64,000 nt of DNA from Candidatus Thiothrix putei (GTDB lineage: Bacteria > Pseudomonadota > Gammaproteobacteria > Thiotrichales > Thiotrichaceae), in contig CP124756.1 of assembly GCA_029972225.1 (NCBI GenBank), positions 3,330,001 through 3,394,000 on the forward strand, given 5' to 3'. Below, in pieces: positions 1-9,721 of the stretch. The notes under the pieces were generated by a model. It was not told the DNA's origin and searched no databases. It worked only from the letters and a program-made list of their open reading frames with translations. Both the position numbers and the translations under genes were made by a program. Numbering within the stretch: the stretch's first letter is position 1; each line of letters starts with the position of its first letter.

Positions 1-141
1 TTGCTACAGACTAATCGCTATTTATTTGCGCTTAGCACCCAAAGGATTGGATACATCTTTAACACCTTCTGGATGCTTGCTTACATCAACACCTGTAGCT
101 TTGGAAATAGGATCCCAAAGCAATGGGTGAATAACTGCATC

Positions 142-150
142 ATCAATCGG
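142..150. repeat. Left 9-bp target site duplication (ATCAATCGG)
   Basis: ATCAATCGG lies directly outside the left terminal inverted repeat and is repeated exactly at 1575-1583. Confidence 0.9.
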
Positions 151-1574
151 GGGTGTGAACAAAAGTGCGGTAAACCTCATGCCGCCTCAGCGGTGTTTCG
201 CCAATAATGCTTCCATTGCTGGTTTCCCCGCATGACCCTCAACGCCAACATATCCGCCGCATTATCACTTTTCCACCATGCCCCCGATTTTTTTAAGCGT
301 TGCTGGATGATGTAACGGTGTGCACTTTCTATTTCGCCCGACCCCACGGGCAATCCGAGGGATTTTGCTGTCGGGTAATCCAGTTGCTCAATGCGGTTGC
401 TCAGGTAACGGTGACAAGCTCGTACTGGGGCGTTACTGTCTTCTACCGTTTCTGCTTCGAGGAAAGGTTTCAGTGTGTCGATGACCGCTTGAGCTTGACC
501 ATCCTGTAGGGCTTTTTTCTGTTTGGCAAACCATTTATCCTTGTCCTTGAGGCATGAACAGCTTGCGGATGCTGCTGATAGGTATTCACAAACATGATAA
601 AAATCAATCAGGTAATGTCCTTGTGTGCCAAATTGTTCATCCACTTGACGGTTGATCCAGCTTGCCCCATCACCCACCGCATGGAGGAACGTGCTTTTTC
701 CAAATCCAGCACGGCAGGCGGTGTCGAATAAGATTTTTCCAGCATCTTCTACCGTGCCACCGAATATTGCGCCAAACGTTGGCGTAGCACTGCCTTTGGC
801 GTGGGCAAGACACAGGCGGGCTTCTTTCCAGCTTTCCTTTTTGCCTTTGCGCTTGTCGGGGGCTGTTTCGTCAATCTCGACGATGGGGATCATGCTGCCG
901 TCCATTTCGGCAATGACATAGGCTTTTCCCAACGTGCTTGGATAGTCTTTTATCAACACTTGGGATTCATGGATGCGTTTGGCGTGACCTTCGGTGATGT
1001 GTCGGATGCTGCTGGATGCCAGCCGTATCCCGTAATGTTCTTCTAATTTATCAGGCACTTGAGCAAATGAACAGTCCGCCCCAAAGTCCGTCACCGCCCG
1101 TTGCAGCGGGAGCGAACAGCCTCGGCAAACAACCTCGGCACTCTGGCTAAAGGGGCGGACACGCTTGCCGGGAATCCGGTAGACCGGTTCGCTTATGTGG
1201 ATTTTTCCGTAGGTCGTGTGCCAATGACAGTTTTTTTTCCACTCTTTACATACTTCCCAATGCCTTCTTCACAGGCTGGGGCTGTGCATTTTTCTACACG
1301 TTTGTTTGCCCATGCAGTGATCGCATCATTTCCCATTTGGCGCAGTTCTTCTATCACCCGCTGTTCGGCGTCTGCTGCTTTGATAATGTCATCACCGGCA
1401 TTTTCAACCACCTCGATTAGCCCTTCCATCCGAGCTTTTAATGCGGGGTTGCGGTTCAAGGCTTCTAAAAGTTTTTGGTCGCGGGAGCTAACTGTCAACA
1501 TGGGAAAGTCCTTTTTCTCTGGTTTTAGGGGATGCCATCTTAGTCTACAGGACACCGCACTTTTGTTCACACCC
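151..1574 (-). mobile_element. ISKra4-like insertion sequence, 1,424 bp
   Basis: The ends are perfect 20-bp inverted repeats: GGGTGTGAACAAAAGTGCGG at 151-170 and its complement at 1555-1574. The element is flanked by identical 9-bp direct repeats. It carries one transposase gene split over two frames and read on the minus strand. Length, GGG-starting ends, 8-9 bp duplication and transposase motifs fit the ISKra4 family (ISMich2/ISAzba1 type) as I know it; the subgroup is not certain. The perfect ends and duplications suggest a recent insertion. Confidence 0.88.
177..1501 (-). CDS. ISKra4-like DDE transposase, probably made by -1 frameshifting
   Basis: The first frame starts at the ATG at 1501 (MLTVSSRDQK), preceded by AAGGA about 8 nt upstream, and ends at 1193. 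The second frame (stop 177-179) holds the catalytic part. Its motifs include an Asp in AEMDGSMIP, an Asp in VGDGASW, a FYHVCEYL segment and a Glu in GSGEIESAHR, consistent with a DDE triad. The frames overlap at an A8 run (minus strand; T8 at 1231-1238). A -1 slip there continues the first protein into a segment reading NCHWHTTYGK, followed by a CRGC motif, and then into the second frame. Without the slip the first frame stops after 102 codons. The run suggests programmed frameshifting, but a decayed gene or a sequencing slip in the homopolymer cannot be excluded. Confidence 0.78.
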
Positions 1575-1583
1575 ATCAATCGG
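1575..1583. repeat. Right 9-bp target site duplication (ATCAATCGG)
   Basis: Exact copy of 142-150, directly outside the right inverted repeat. On the minus strand it encodes Pro-Ile-Asp of the interrupted gene. Confidence 0.9.
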
Positions 1584-2114
1584 TGCAAATGCACTACCTA
1601 AACCCGTAGCAGAAATTGCTTTCTCAGCGAATTGGTGAACACCAGAAGCCAGCCCACCCGCAGCAGAACCCAAACCATTGGAAGATGAAGAACCGGCACT
1701 ACCACCATAGCCGCCACAAGAAGAACCACCTTGACTGCCGTAACTGCCGCAGGAAGAGCCACCTTGACTACCCCCAGTAGAGACGCCACTAATACCACCG
1801 AGCAAGTTACCAATCAAGTTAGATTTAGCACCCAACAAACCGCCCTTCAAATCCAATAAACCACTACCAAATGATTGGCTCTTCGAACTCTCGTTTTTAG
1901 AACCCGAATTTCCAGAGCATCCACAACTAGAGACGGGTTGAGGAGCTGATTTATTACTACCAAACAAGCCACTTAACAATCCAATTGTCATAACATTACC
2001 TCTCATATCCATATAATAAACACATGATAGTAAGCACTTCATGTTTTTATCAATTTAGTATCTCAGTGGGGTTTGAATCCGCATAAGTGCGATTAACGGC
2101 TCAAAATCACAGAC

Positions 2115-2143
2115 AAAGGCCAGCACGTGGCTGGCCTTTTTTT
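2115..2143. terminator. Terminator-like hairpin after the giant SdrD-like gene
   Basis: GGCCAGC (2118-2124) pairs with GCTGGCC (2130-2136) around a 5-nt loop. The stem is flanked by AAA on one side and T7 on the other, so the plus-strand orientation has the better U tract. It lies 43 nt past the stop of the minus-strand gene and probably ends that transcript, perhaps bidirectionally. Confidence 0.6.
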
Positions 2144-2151
2144 GAGTGGTA

Positions 2152-2175
2152 TTCCCTTCGACTACGCTCAGGGAA
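2152..2175. repeat. Short palindromic intergenic repeat
   Basis: TTCCCT (2152-2157) and AGGGAA (2170-2175) enclose TCGACTACGCTC. Elements of this CTTCGACTACGCTCAGGG type are dispersed repeats in many bacterial genomes. Only one copy is visible here. Confidence 0.45.
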
Positions 2176-2186
2176 CGGGAGGGGGC

Positions 2187-5100
2187 TTAGTCTTCGCGGC
2201 GGCGGCGGAAGAATGCGGCTGTTGCCAGCAACATGCTCATGATCGCCAGACCCCATTGGCTAAGGGTCGGTACATGCAGATTCGCGACCAAACCGAAGCC
2301 AACCGTGGTATTGGTTGCGCCACCATCTTCTGGCTCATCACCCCAGCGTAGGCTGATCGGCTTGCTGACAATGCTACCATCTGGTGCCAAGACACCGTTG
2401 CTATCGGTTGCATCATCATCGTTCGGGTCATTACCACCAACCGTTGGCAGATAGCCAGCCGGTGGCACAACTTTAACAACGTAATCACCTTCACGCAGGT
2501 TGCCGAAGAAGTACTTACCATCAGCATCGGTCGTTTGTGGTTTCAGTACATCGCCAAAGACATCCGTTACTGGCTTGCCATCGACTGTCAGCAAGGTTAC
2601 GGTTGCCCCCGGAATACCCGGTTCGCCGCCATCCTGTTTGCCGTTGCCATCCAAGTCTAACCAGAGGCGGCTACCCAGATTGACAGAACGGAACAGACCA
2701 CAGTCAACCGTCAAGTTACTGAAACCGTTAGCATTAGGCTCGGTACCCGGTATCAACGTGACCACTGGGGTTTGGAAGCGCCCTTCGACAACCTTACAGT
2801 TGCTGTCAGTGTTGGATGGATCAGTATCCGGGTCAGCGCCACCTCTCGTGATGCTATAACCTGAATCCTTACCCGGATTCATGGTCACGATGTAATTACC
2901 CGGTTTCAGGTTCTGGAACAGATAATTACCGCTTGCATCCGTCATGACCGCTGCGACAGGCTTACCACTGGCATCGGTTGCCGGGGTAATGCCATCTTCT
3001 TCCCACAAGCTGACGCTCACGCCACCGATACCCGGTTCAGCATTATTTTGCTGACCATCGGCATTGCTATCCAGCCATACTTTGTCACCCAGAGACACGG
3101 AACCGTAGAAACCGCAGTCAACGGTCATATTACCGTTAGCATCGTCACCGTCAGCATCAGGTTCAGCACCTGCTATTAAGGTGAATGGATGGGTTTCAAT
3201 CGTGGTATTGATCGGATTCACGCGGCAGTTGCTGTCAACATCACTGGCATCATCATCCACATCAATCCCGCCAATGGTTAGGAAGAATCCTTCTGGTGGT
3301 TCAACCGTCACAATGTACTCACCTTCCGGTAAATTATCGAACAGATAGAGACCGTCAGCACCGGTGGTGTGTGGGGCAACAATCTTGCCATCCATATCCG
3401 TCACCGGACGACCAGAAGCATCAGTGAGCGTCACCACAGCATTTTCAAGGAAACCTTCGCCCTCTTCACGCTGACCATTAGCATTGCTGTCAATCCAAAT
3501 TTGGTTGCCAACAGAGACGGGCGTACCCGGCTCGACTGGCTTAACCGGTACAACCGCGAAGTCAACCGTCAGGTTAGAACGGTTATCTGCCGTTCCCATG
3601 CCGTCATCACCGGCAATGCCGCTGGCAGTTGGCATCTCGCCTGTTGGCTCCTTGTCGTCCAACACAATCAGGTTAGAACACAAGCCATCCGAAACGGTGC
3701 TGTCACCATTGTCGTTATTATCACCATCCGCGTTAGCATCAGCTTCTTTCGCGGCGGTGCTGGCGGTGTAACCATCCAGTGCTGCACCTTCATTAAAGTT
3801 GCTGCCCGCCACACAGACTTGGTACTCACCAGCGGTCAAGCCACTGAACAAGTAGTAACCGTCTTTGGTTTCGGTGTACGTCAGGACTTTGCCATCTTTA
3901 TCCAGCAATTCCATGACCACACCGTCAACGACGGGCTGTTCATCCTTGTCGAATACGCCGTTATTGTTGGCATCAACCCACACGCTGTTGCCGAGACTGT
4001 GCGTCGGCGCTTTCGGCAGGTAGAAACCGCAGTCCACCGTCAGATTGTCAGTGGTGAGGTTGAATGCGCCCGTTTGCGTTTTGCCATCCACGACTTGGCA
4101 ATTGCTGTCCGTGTTGGAGGGGTCATCGTTAACCGCTGCACCGCCTTTGGTGGTGATATAACCTTCTGGCGCTGCCACACGCACCAAGTATTCGCCTTGC
4201 GGTAAATTCTCAAACAGGTACATGCCATCCGCTGCGGTGGTGATCGCGGCTACCGGTTTGCCATCCAGATCGGTGACAGGGTTGCCTTCCTTATCCAGCA
4301 AGGTAACCGTTGCACCTTCTAAACCAATTTCGTCGTCGTCTTGCTGACCATTTTCGTTGGTGTCAATCCAGATTCTGTCACCTACAGAAACTGCTTTGGG
4401 TGGTGCAATGTCTGGCGGAACCACACCGAAGTCGACGGTCAGGTTAGAACGGTTATCGTCCGTACCCATGCCATCGTCACCGGCAGTGCCGCTGGCAGTT
4501 GGTGTTTCACCCGTTGGTTGTTGATCATCCAACACAAGGACTGTAGAGCACAATCCATCCTGAACATCGCCATCACCGCTGCTTTGGTTATCTGTTGGTG
4601 CATTACGTAACGGACTGCCTGTATAGCCTTTCAACAGACCTTCATCGAAGTTACCGTGCGCCACACAAACTTGGTATTCACCTGCCGCCAAACCGCTGAA
4701 CAAGTAGTAACCGTCTTTGGTTTCGGTGTACGTCAGGACTTTGCCATCTTTATCCAGCAATTCCATGACCACACCGTCAACGACGGGCTGTTCATCCTTG
4801 TCGAATACGCCGTTATTGTTGGCATCAACCCACACGCTGTTGCCGAGACTGTGCGTCGGCGCTTTCGGCAGGTAGAAACCGCAGTCCACCGTCAGATTGT
4901 CAGTGGTGAGGTTGAATGCGCCCGTTTGCGTTTTGCCATCCACGACTTGGCAATTGCTGTCCGTGTTGGAGGGGTCATCGTTAACCGCTGCACCGCCTTT
5001 GGTGGTGATATAACCTTCTGGCGCTGCCACACGCACCAAGTATTCGCCTTGCGGTAAATTCTCAAACAGGTACATGCCATCCGCTGCGGTGGTGATCGCG

Positions 5101-8100
5101 GCTACCGGTTTGCCATCCAGATCGGTGACAGGGTTGCCTTCCTTATCCAGCAAGGTAACCGTTGCACCTTCTAAACCAATTTCGTCGTCGTCTTGCTGAC
5201 CATTTTCGTTGGTGTCAATCCAGATTCTGTCACCTACAGAAACTGCTTTGGGTGGTGCAATGTCTGGCGGAACCACACCGAAGTCGACGGTCAGGTTAGA
5301 ACGGTTATCGTCCGTACCCATGCCATCGTCACCGGCAGTGCCGCTGGCAGTTGGTGTTTCACCCGTTGGTTGTTGATCATCCAACACAAGGACTGTAGAG
5401 CACAATCCATCCTGAACATCGCCATCACCGCTGCTTTGGTTATCTGTTGGTGCATTACGTAACGGACTGCCTGTATAGCCTTTCAACAGACCTTCATCGA
5501 AGTTACCGTGCGCCACACAAACTTGGTATTCACCTGCCGCCAAACCGCTGAACAAGTAGTAACCGTCTTTGGTTTCGGTGTACGTCAGGACTTTGCCATC
5601 TTTATCCAGCAATTCCATGACCACACCGTCAACGACGGGCTGTTCATCCTTGTCGAATACGCCGTTATTGTTGGCATCAACCCACACGCTGTTGCCGAGA
5701 CTGTGCGTCGGCGCTTTCGGCAGGTAGAAACCGCAGTCCACCGTCAGATTGTCAGTGGTGAGGTTGAATGCGCCCGTTTGCGTTTTGCCATCCACGACTT
5801 GGCAATTGCTGTCCGTGTTGGAGGGGTCATCGTTAACCGCTGCACCGCCTTTGGTGGTGATATAACCTTCTGGCGCTGCCACACGCACCAAGTATTCGCC
5901 TTGCGGTAAATTCTCAAACAGGTACATGCCATCAGTTGCGGTGGTGATCGCGGCTACCGGTTTGCCATCAAGATCAGTGACAGGGTTGCCTTCTTTATCC
6001 AGTAAGGTAACAACTGCGCCTTCCAAACCGGTTTCGCCTTCGTCCTGCTGACCGTTTTCGTTGGTGTCAATCCAGATTCTGTCACCTACCGATACAGCTT
6101 TCGGCGCTACGGCTGGTGGCAATACCGCAAAGTCAACCGTCAGGTTGGAACGGTTATCATCCGTTCCCATACCATCATCACCCGCAGTGCCGCTGGCAGT
6201 TGGCAATTCACCGGTTGGCTCTTGCTCATCCAACACGATCACATTGGAACAGAGACCATTTGCGGTCATTGCACCGCCGTTATCATTGCTGTCGCCATTT
6301 GCGTTAGCATCGGCTTCTTTGCCATTGATACCGGCTGTGTAACCCACCAATTTGCCCATGCCGCTGAAGTTATTCGCTGACACACAAACCTGATATTCAC
6401 CTGCATTTAAGCCACTAAACAAGTAGTAACCACCGGAGGTCATGGTGCTGTCAAGGACAGTACCAGTGGCATCACGCAATTCCAGTTTAATGCCGTTAAG
6501 TAAGGTCTCACCTTCATCAAACTGACCATTACCCGCCTTGGCGTTATCGCCCGCTCCATCATCGACCCAGACCATATTACCAATGCTGTGAACCGCTGTG
6601 CTTGGCTGATAGAAACCACAGTCGACCGTCAGATTGCTATTATCGCCATCACCGTCAATGCCGGAAGGTGGTTCTGTACCTGCCATCAGGGTGAACGGTG
6701 CAGTTTGCACATGGTCGCCCATCACGGCACAGTTGCTGTCATCGTTGGCAACAACTTCATCCACATCACCCGCATTGATGGTAGGAATATAGCCTTCAGG
6801 GGCTTGTACACGAATGCTGTAATCACCTTCCGGCAATTTAGTAAAGCCATACAGACCGTCTGCGCCCGTCGTAAATGGGGCGATGGCATTGCCATCCATG
6901 TCTTTCGCAGGGTTGCCGTCTTTATCCAGCAAGGTGACAGTAGCGCCTGCCAGTGGCAGCTCACCTTCATCTTGTTTGCCGTTTTGGTTGGCATCAATCC
7001 AGAGATAATCACCAACAGCAACGACTTTGGGTTCAACGACCGGTGCCACGATACCGAAATCAACCGTGAGGTTGGAACGGTTGTCGTCGGTGTTTACACC
7101 GTCAACACCGGGTAAATCATTAACACCGTTTTCACCCGTAGGTTCTTGATCATCCAGCACCACGAGGTTGGAACACAAGCCGACGGCAATATCATCTGAA
7201 CCATTGTCATCGCCGTCAATATCGGTGTTGGCATCAGAGATATTTCCACCCGTACTGGCGGTGAAGCCTTCCAAAATATTGCCTGCAATAAAATTCTCAG
7301 CAACAACACACACCTGATAATTGCCTGCCGCCAAACCGCTGAACAAATAGCGTCCAGTCGTATCGGTAGTGGTAGAACTGATGACTGCGCCGTTGGCATC
7401 CTTCAGATCCAGGCTGATACCAGCACCGGCTGCCATTTCACCTTCATCGGCTAAACCATTGTTATTGGCATCAATCCAGACGCGGTTGCCGATGCTGTGG
7501 GGCGGTTCTTTGGGTTGATAGAAACCACAATCCACGGTCAAATCGGTGTTCGCATCCGTATCACCATCATTGACAGGTTCAGCACCTGCGGTCAGCATGA
7601 ATGGCAAGGTTTGAACATTACCGCCGACTACCGCGCAGTTGCTATCGTCATTGACGGAATCGGTATCGACTGCCGCGCCCCCTTGCGTCACGACATAGCC
7701 ATTTGGTGCTTTCACCCGCACGATGTACTCACCTTCCGGCAAATCACTAAACAGGTATTTACCGTCTACGCCCGTTTGGATGTAGTCAACATTGTTGCCA
7801 TCCAAATCTTTAACAGGGTTGCCATTTTTATCCAGCAAGGTCACTACCGCACCCACCAATGGTGCTTCGCCCTCATCTTGCTTGCCGTTTTCATTGGCAT
7901 CAATCCAAACCGTATCACCCACAGAAACAGGGATTGCCGGTTTTGGTGGGATCACCGCAAAGTCCACCGTCAGATCAGACAGTTCATCCGGGGTATTAAC
8001 ACCATCATCGCCTGCGATACCATTGGCGGTATCCAGTTCACCCGTTGGCGCATTGCCATCCAAGGTGATCACATTGGAACACAAGCCCTCGGCAATGACA

Positions 8101-9566
8101 TCACTGCCATTGTCGTTGCTATCCACACCTGCATTCGCATCCGTTTCATTACCACCCGTGCTGGCGCTGAAACCATCGAGCGTTGAGCCTGTTGCAAAAT
8201 TGCTGGCGGCAACGCACACTTTATAATCCCCTGCTGCCAGACCACTGAACAAATAGAAACCTTTGCTGGTGGTAGTAGTGGTCAGCAATGCACCATCGGC
8301 ATTACGCAACTCAATCACCACACCATCGTCTACGGCGGCTTCGCCCTCATCCAGCGTGCCATTATTGGCATTTGCCGGAGTATCCGCGCCATCGTCGATC
8401 CAAACTTTGTTACCCAAACTGTGTACGGGTTCGGTCGGTTTATAGAAACCACAGTCAACGCCCAGGTTGCTGTTCGCATCCGTATCACCATCATCAATCG
8501 GTTCACCGCCTGCCGTCAGGCTGAACAAGGCAGTGGTAATGCTGCCATCGCCCTGCACCGCGCAGTTGCTGTCATCATTCGCCGGAACGGTATCCACATC
8601 ACCCGCATTCACGGTAGGAATGTAATCTTTCGGTGGTATAACTTTAACGCTGTAATCACCTTCTGGCAGATTACTAAACAAGTATTTACCGGTCGCATCG
8701 GTAACGACTTCAGGAACGATAGTCCCCGTCAAATCTTTAGCGGGAGAGCCATTACTGTCCAGCAAGATGACAGTTGCACCAGCTAATGGGTCTTCGCCTG
8801 CATCCTGCTTACCGTTTTTATTGGTGTCTTCCCAAATAAGATCACCGACAGAAACCGGTGTTTTCGGAACGGCTGGCAGAATATTCAGGGCGTAATCTTC
8901 CACTTCGCCATCCGCCGCCTCGCCACCAATGCCATCACCACCAGCGGTGGAGCAACGGAAGCGGGCATAAATCGTGCCTTCTGCGGCAAAAGCAGGGACA
9001 TCCATCGTTAGGTCATTGACACCAGCCGAGAGCACCTGATCAATAAAAACTTGCTCGCCTGCACCGCCCCAACTACCATCTTGATTCCAGTCGACCCAAG
9101 CGTTTAATTTACAAGCGGCGCTCGCCGTTACTTGTACCACGCTTTTGGTATCGCCCACATGCAGCGGTTCAATGGCGACGCCATCTTCATCGTCTTGCTT
9201 ACCGAATGCATCAGTTGCGCATACGCCGTAAACAGGCTGACCTTCATCAGCATCATCGGCACTAGCGCCCCCCTGCAATACACCGGAATCACCGTCCACA
9301 CACTTGCCAAGATACAGATCAGTACCAAGCTGGTGACGCGCCCCATTGCTGGAAGCCAAGGTAGGGAAACCGGGGTCTGGTGCGTCACCGTGGTCGAATG
9401 GAATCGAAACCGCCGCACAAGATTCATTGTTAGTTGCATCGCTATCACTGCCACCACTGTCGACAACTTGCGTACAGTTGGTAACAACCTCGTTAGCATA
9501 GGCTGTCGGCAACGTTGCGAACGCACCAACCATAGAAATGCACAAGGAGAGCTTTATTATTTTCAT
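2187..9566 (-). CDS. Giant secreted protein: GEVED domain, 15 SdrD_B-like repeats, IPTL-CTERM anchor
   Basis: 2,459 aa. A signal peptide (MKIIKLSL...AYA, cleaved near residue 24) is followed by a Cys-containing N-terminal region and a GEVED domain ending in ADGEVEDY (about residue 220). Fifteen SdrD_B-like repeats follow from about residue 235. They alternate between a (S/A)VGDxIWxDxNxNGxxDxGE form and an HS(L/I)GNxVWxD form. Each carries an EF-hand-like Ca loop and conserved cysteines (SNC, VDCGFY, CV/LCS). The C-terminus is VPTLSQWG, a hydrophobic helix, then RRRR. This is the IPTL-CTERM signal, which in other bacteria is linked to exosortase H. No sorting enzyme lies in this window. Residues about 1,212-1,908 are coded by the 852-bp tandem repeats. 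It is probably a rod-like surface adhesin or sheath protein; that role is inferred. No strong ribosome site precedes the ATG. Confidence 0.88.
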   Translation of the reverse strand: MKIIKLSLCISMVGAFATLPTAYANEVVTNCTQVVDSGGSDSDATNNESCAAVSIPFDHGDAPDPGFPTLASSNGARHQLGTDLYLGKCVDGDSGVLQGGASADDADEGQPVYGVCATDAFGKQDDEDGVAIEPLHVGDTKSVVQVTASAACKLNAWVDWNQDGSWGGAGEQVFIDQVLSAGVNDLTMDVPAFAAEGTIYARFRCSTAGGDGIGGEAADGEVEDYALNILPAVPKTPVSVGDLIWEDTNKNGKQDAGEDPLAGATVILLDSNGSPAKDLTGTIVPEVVTDATGKYLFSNLPEGDYSVKVIPPKDYIPTVNAGDVDTVPANDDSNCAVQGDGSITTALFSLTAGGEPIDDGDTDANSNLGVDCGFYKPTEPVHSLGNKVWIDDGADTPANANNGTLDEGEAAVDDGVVIELRNADGALLTTTTTSKGFYLFSGLAAGDYKVCVAASNFATGSTLDGFSASTGGNETDANAGVDSNDNGSDVIAEGLCSNVITLDGNAPTGELDTANGIAGDDGVNTPDELSDLTVDFAVIPPKPAIPVSVGDTVWIDANENGKQDEGEAPLVGAVVTLLDKNGNPVKDLDGNNVDYIQTGVDGKYLFSDLPEGEYIVRVKAPNGYVVTQGGAAVDTDSVNDDSNCAVVGGNVQTLPFMLTAGAEPVNDGDTDANTDLTVDCGFYQPKEPPHSIGNRVWIDANNNGLADEGEMAAGAGISLDLKDANGAVISSTTTDTTGRYLFSGLAAGNYQVCVVAENFIAGNILEGFTASTGGNISDANTDIDGDDNGSDDIAVGLCSNLVVLDDQEPTGENGVNDLPGVDGVNTDDNRSNLTVDFGIVAPVVEPKVVAVGDYLWIDANQNGKQDEGELPLAGATVTLLDKDGNPAKDMDGNAIAPFTTGADGLYGFTKLPEGDYSIRVQAPEGYIPTINAGDVDEVVANDDSNCAVMGDHVQTAPFTLMAGTEPPSGIDGDGDNSNLTVDCGFYQPSTAVHSIGNMVWVDDGAGDNAKAGNGQFDEGETLLNGIKLELRDATGTVLDSTMTSGGYYLFSGLNAGEYQVCVSANNFSGMGKLVGYTAGINGKEADANANGDSNDNGGAMTANGLCSNVIVLDEQEPTGELPTASGTAGDDGMGTDDNRSNLTVDFAVLPPAVAPKAVSVGDRIWIDTNENGQQDEGETGLEGAVVTLLDKEGNPVTDLDGKPVAAITTATDGMYLFENLPQGEYLVRVAAPEGYITTKGGAAVNDDPSNTDSNCQVVDGKTQTGAFNLTTDNLTVDCGFYLPKAPTHSLGNSVWVDANNNGVFDKDEQPVVDGVVMELLDKDGKVLTYTETKDGYYLFSGLAAGEYQVCVAHGNFDEGLLKGYTGSPLRNAPTDNQSSGDGDVQDGLCSTVLVLDDQQPTGETPTASGTAGDDGMGTDDNRSNLTVDFGVVPPDIAPPKAVSVGDRIWIDTNENGQQDDDEIGLEGATVTLLDKEGNPVTDLDGKPVAAITTAADGMYLFENLPQGEYLVRVAAPEGYITTKGGAAVNDDPSNTDSNCQVVDGKTQTGAFNLTTDNLTVDCGFYLPKAPTHSLGNSVWVDANNNGVFDKDEQPVVDGVVMELLDKDGKVLTYTETKDGYYLFSGLAAGEYQVCVAHGNFDEGLLKGYTGSPLRNAPTDNQSSGDGDVQDGLCSTVLVLDDQQPTGETPTASGTAGDDGMGTDDNRSNLTVDFGVVPPDIAPPKAVSVGDRIWIDTNENGQQDDDEIGLEGATVTLLDKEGNPVTDLDGKPVAAITTAADGMYLFENLPQGEYLVRVAAPEGYITTKGGAAVNDDPSNTDSNCQVVDGKTQTGAFNLTTDNLTVDCGFYLPKAPTHSLGNSVWVDANNNGVFDKDEQPVVDGVVMELLDKDGKVLTYTETKDGYYLFSGLTAGEYQVCVAGSNFNEGAALDGYTASTAAKEADANADGDNNDNGDSTVSDGLCSNLIVLDDKEPTGEMPTASGIAGDDGMGTADNRSNLTVDFAVVPVKPVEPGTPVSVGNQIWIDSNANGQREEGEGFLENAVVTLTDASGRPVTDMDGKIVAPHTTGADGLYLFDNLPEGEYIVTVEPPEGFFLTIGGIDVDDDASDVDSNCRVNPINTTIETHPFTLIAGAEPDADGDDANGNMTVDCGFYGSVSLGDKVWLDSNADGQQNNAEPGIGGVSVSLWEEDGITPATDASGKPVAAVMTDASGNYLFQNLKPGNYIVTMNPGKDSGYSITRGGADPDTDPSNTDSNCKVVEGRFQTPVVTLIPGTEPNANGFSNLTVDCGLFRSVNLGSRLWLDLDGNGKQDGGEPGIPGATVTLLTVDGKPVTDVFGDVLKPQTTDADGKYFFGNLREGDYVVKVVPPAGYLPTVGGNDPNDDDATDSNGVLAPDGSIVSKPISLRWGDEPEDGGATNTTVGFGLVANLHVPTLSQWGLAIMSMLLATAAFFRRRRED
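3844..5932. repeat. 852-bp tandem DNA repeats inside the giant SdrD-like gene
   Basis: Bases 3844-5080 match 4696-5932 at a shift of exactly 852 bp; I found no mismatch in the lines I compared. That gives about 2.45 copies. Each unit encodes 284 aa, i.e. one pair of SdrD_B-like repeats. Similarity continues but diverges on both sides: 5933 onward has substitutions, and before 3844 the residue pattern changes. This indicates recent duplication or gene conversion. 852 is a multiple of three, so copy number can change without breaking the frame. Confidence 0.9.
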
Positions 9567-9613
9567 CTATAGTGCCCTGATCAATTAAATTTTTATGGAT
9601 ATTTTTTTATTAA

Positions 9614-9702
9614 TTATCCAAGGATAACGGCTTATTCGCCAAACGTCAGCAATAAGCCGCCGAATGGCACTACTGGTGCATGAGAAATCATTCCCATGCA
9701 CC
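9614..9702. other. Three inverted repeats in the intergenic region upstream of the giant gene
   Basis: The gap between 9566 and 9722 holds TTATCC/GGATAA (9614-9619 and 9622-9627), GGCTTATT/AATAAGCC (9629-9636 and 9651-9658, 14-nt loop) and GGTGCATG/CATGCACC (9675-9682 and 9695-9702, 12-nt loop). None has a convincing U tract. They could form an attenuator, a weak terminator of the upstream gene, or operator sites controlling the giant gene. Confidence 0.5.
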
Positions 9703-9721
9703 GTATTACCAAATGATTTAC

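Larger units (their letters stand above)
22..1991 (-). pseudogene. Gly/Ser/Cys-rich small protein gene interrupted by an insertion sequence
   Basis: The N-terminal part starts at the ATG at 1991, with an AGAGG ribosome site about 8 nt upstream, and runs to the insertion point at 1575. The C-terminal part resumes at 141 and stops with TAA at 22-24. Removing the element and one copy of the 9-bp target repeat joins the halves in frame (...APID|DAVIH...) to give a 178-aa protein. It opens with MTIGLLSGLFGSNKS and contains a low-complexity stretch of GGSSCGSYG-type repeats. The C-terminus is charged and ends GAKRK. I see no signal peptide and do not recognise the family. As it stands, the N-terminal half reads a few codons into the element and stops (1545-1547). 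The function is unknown. Confidence 0.8.

Noticed and set aside
1231-1238. Transposase as a simple pseudogene
   Set aside because: The shift falls exactly on an A8 run and both frames are otherwise intact, so programmed frameshifting is the simpler reading, though not proved.
3369-4205. Long plus-strand open frame (278 codons) opposite the giant gene, with repeated copies near 4656-5057 and 5508-5909
   Set aside because: Antisense shadows of the repeat units; same period as the 852-bp repeats, no ribosome site and no recognisable domain.
3844-5932. CRISPR array
   Set aside because: The repeats are 852 bp, coding and without spacers; no cas gene is in the window.
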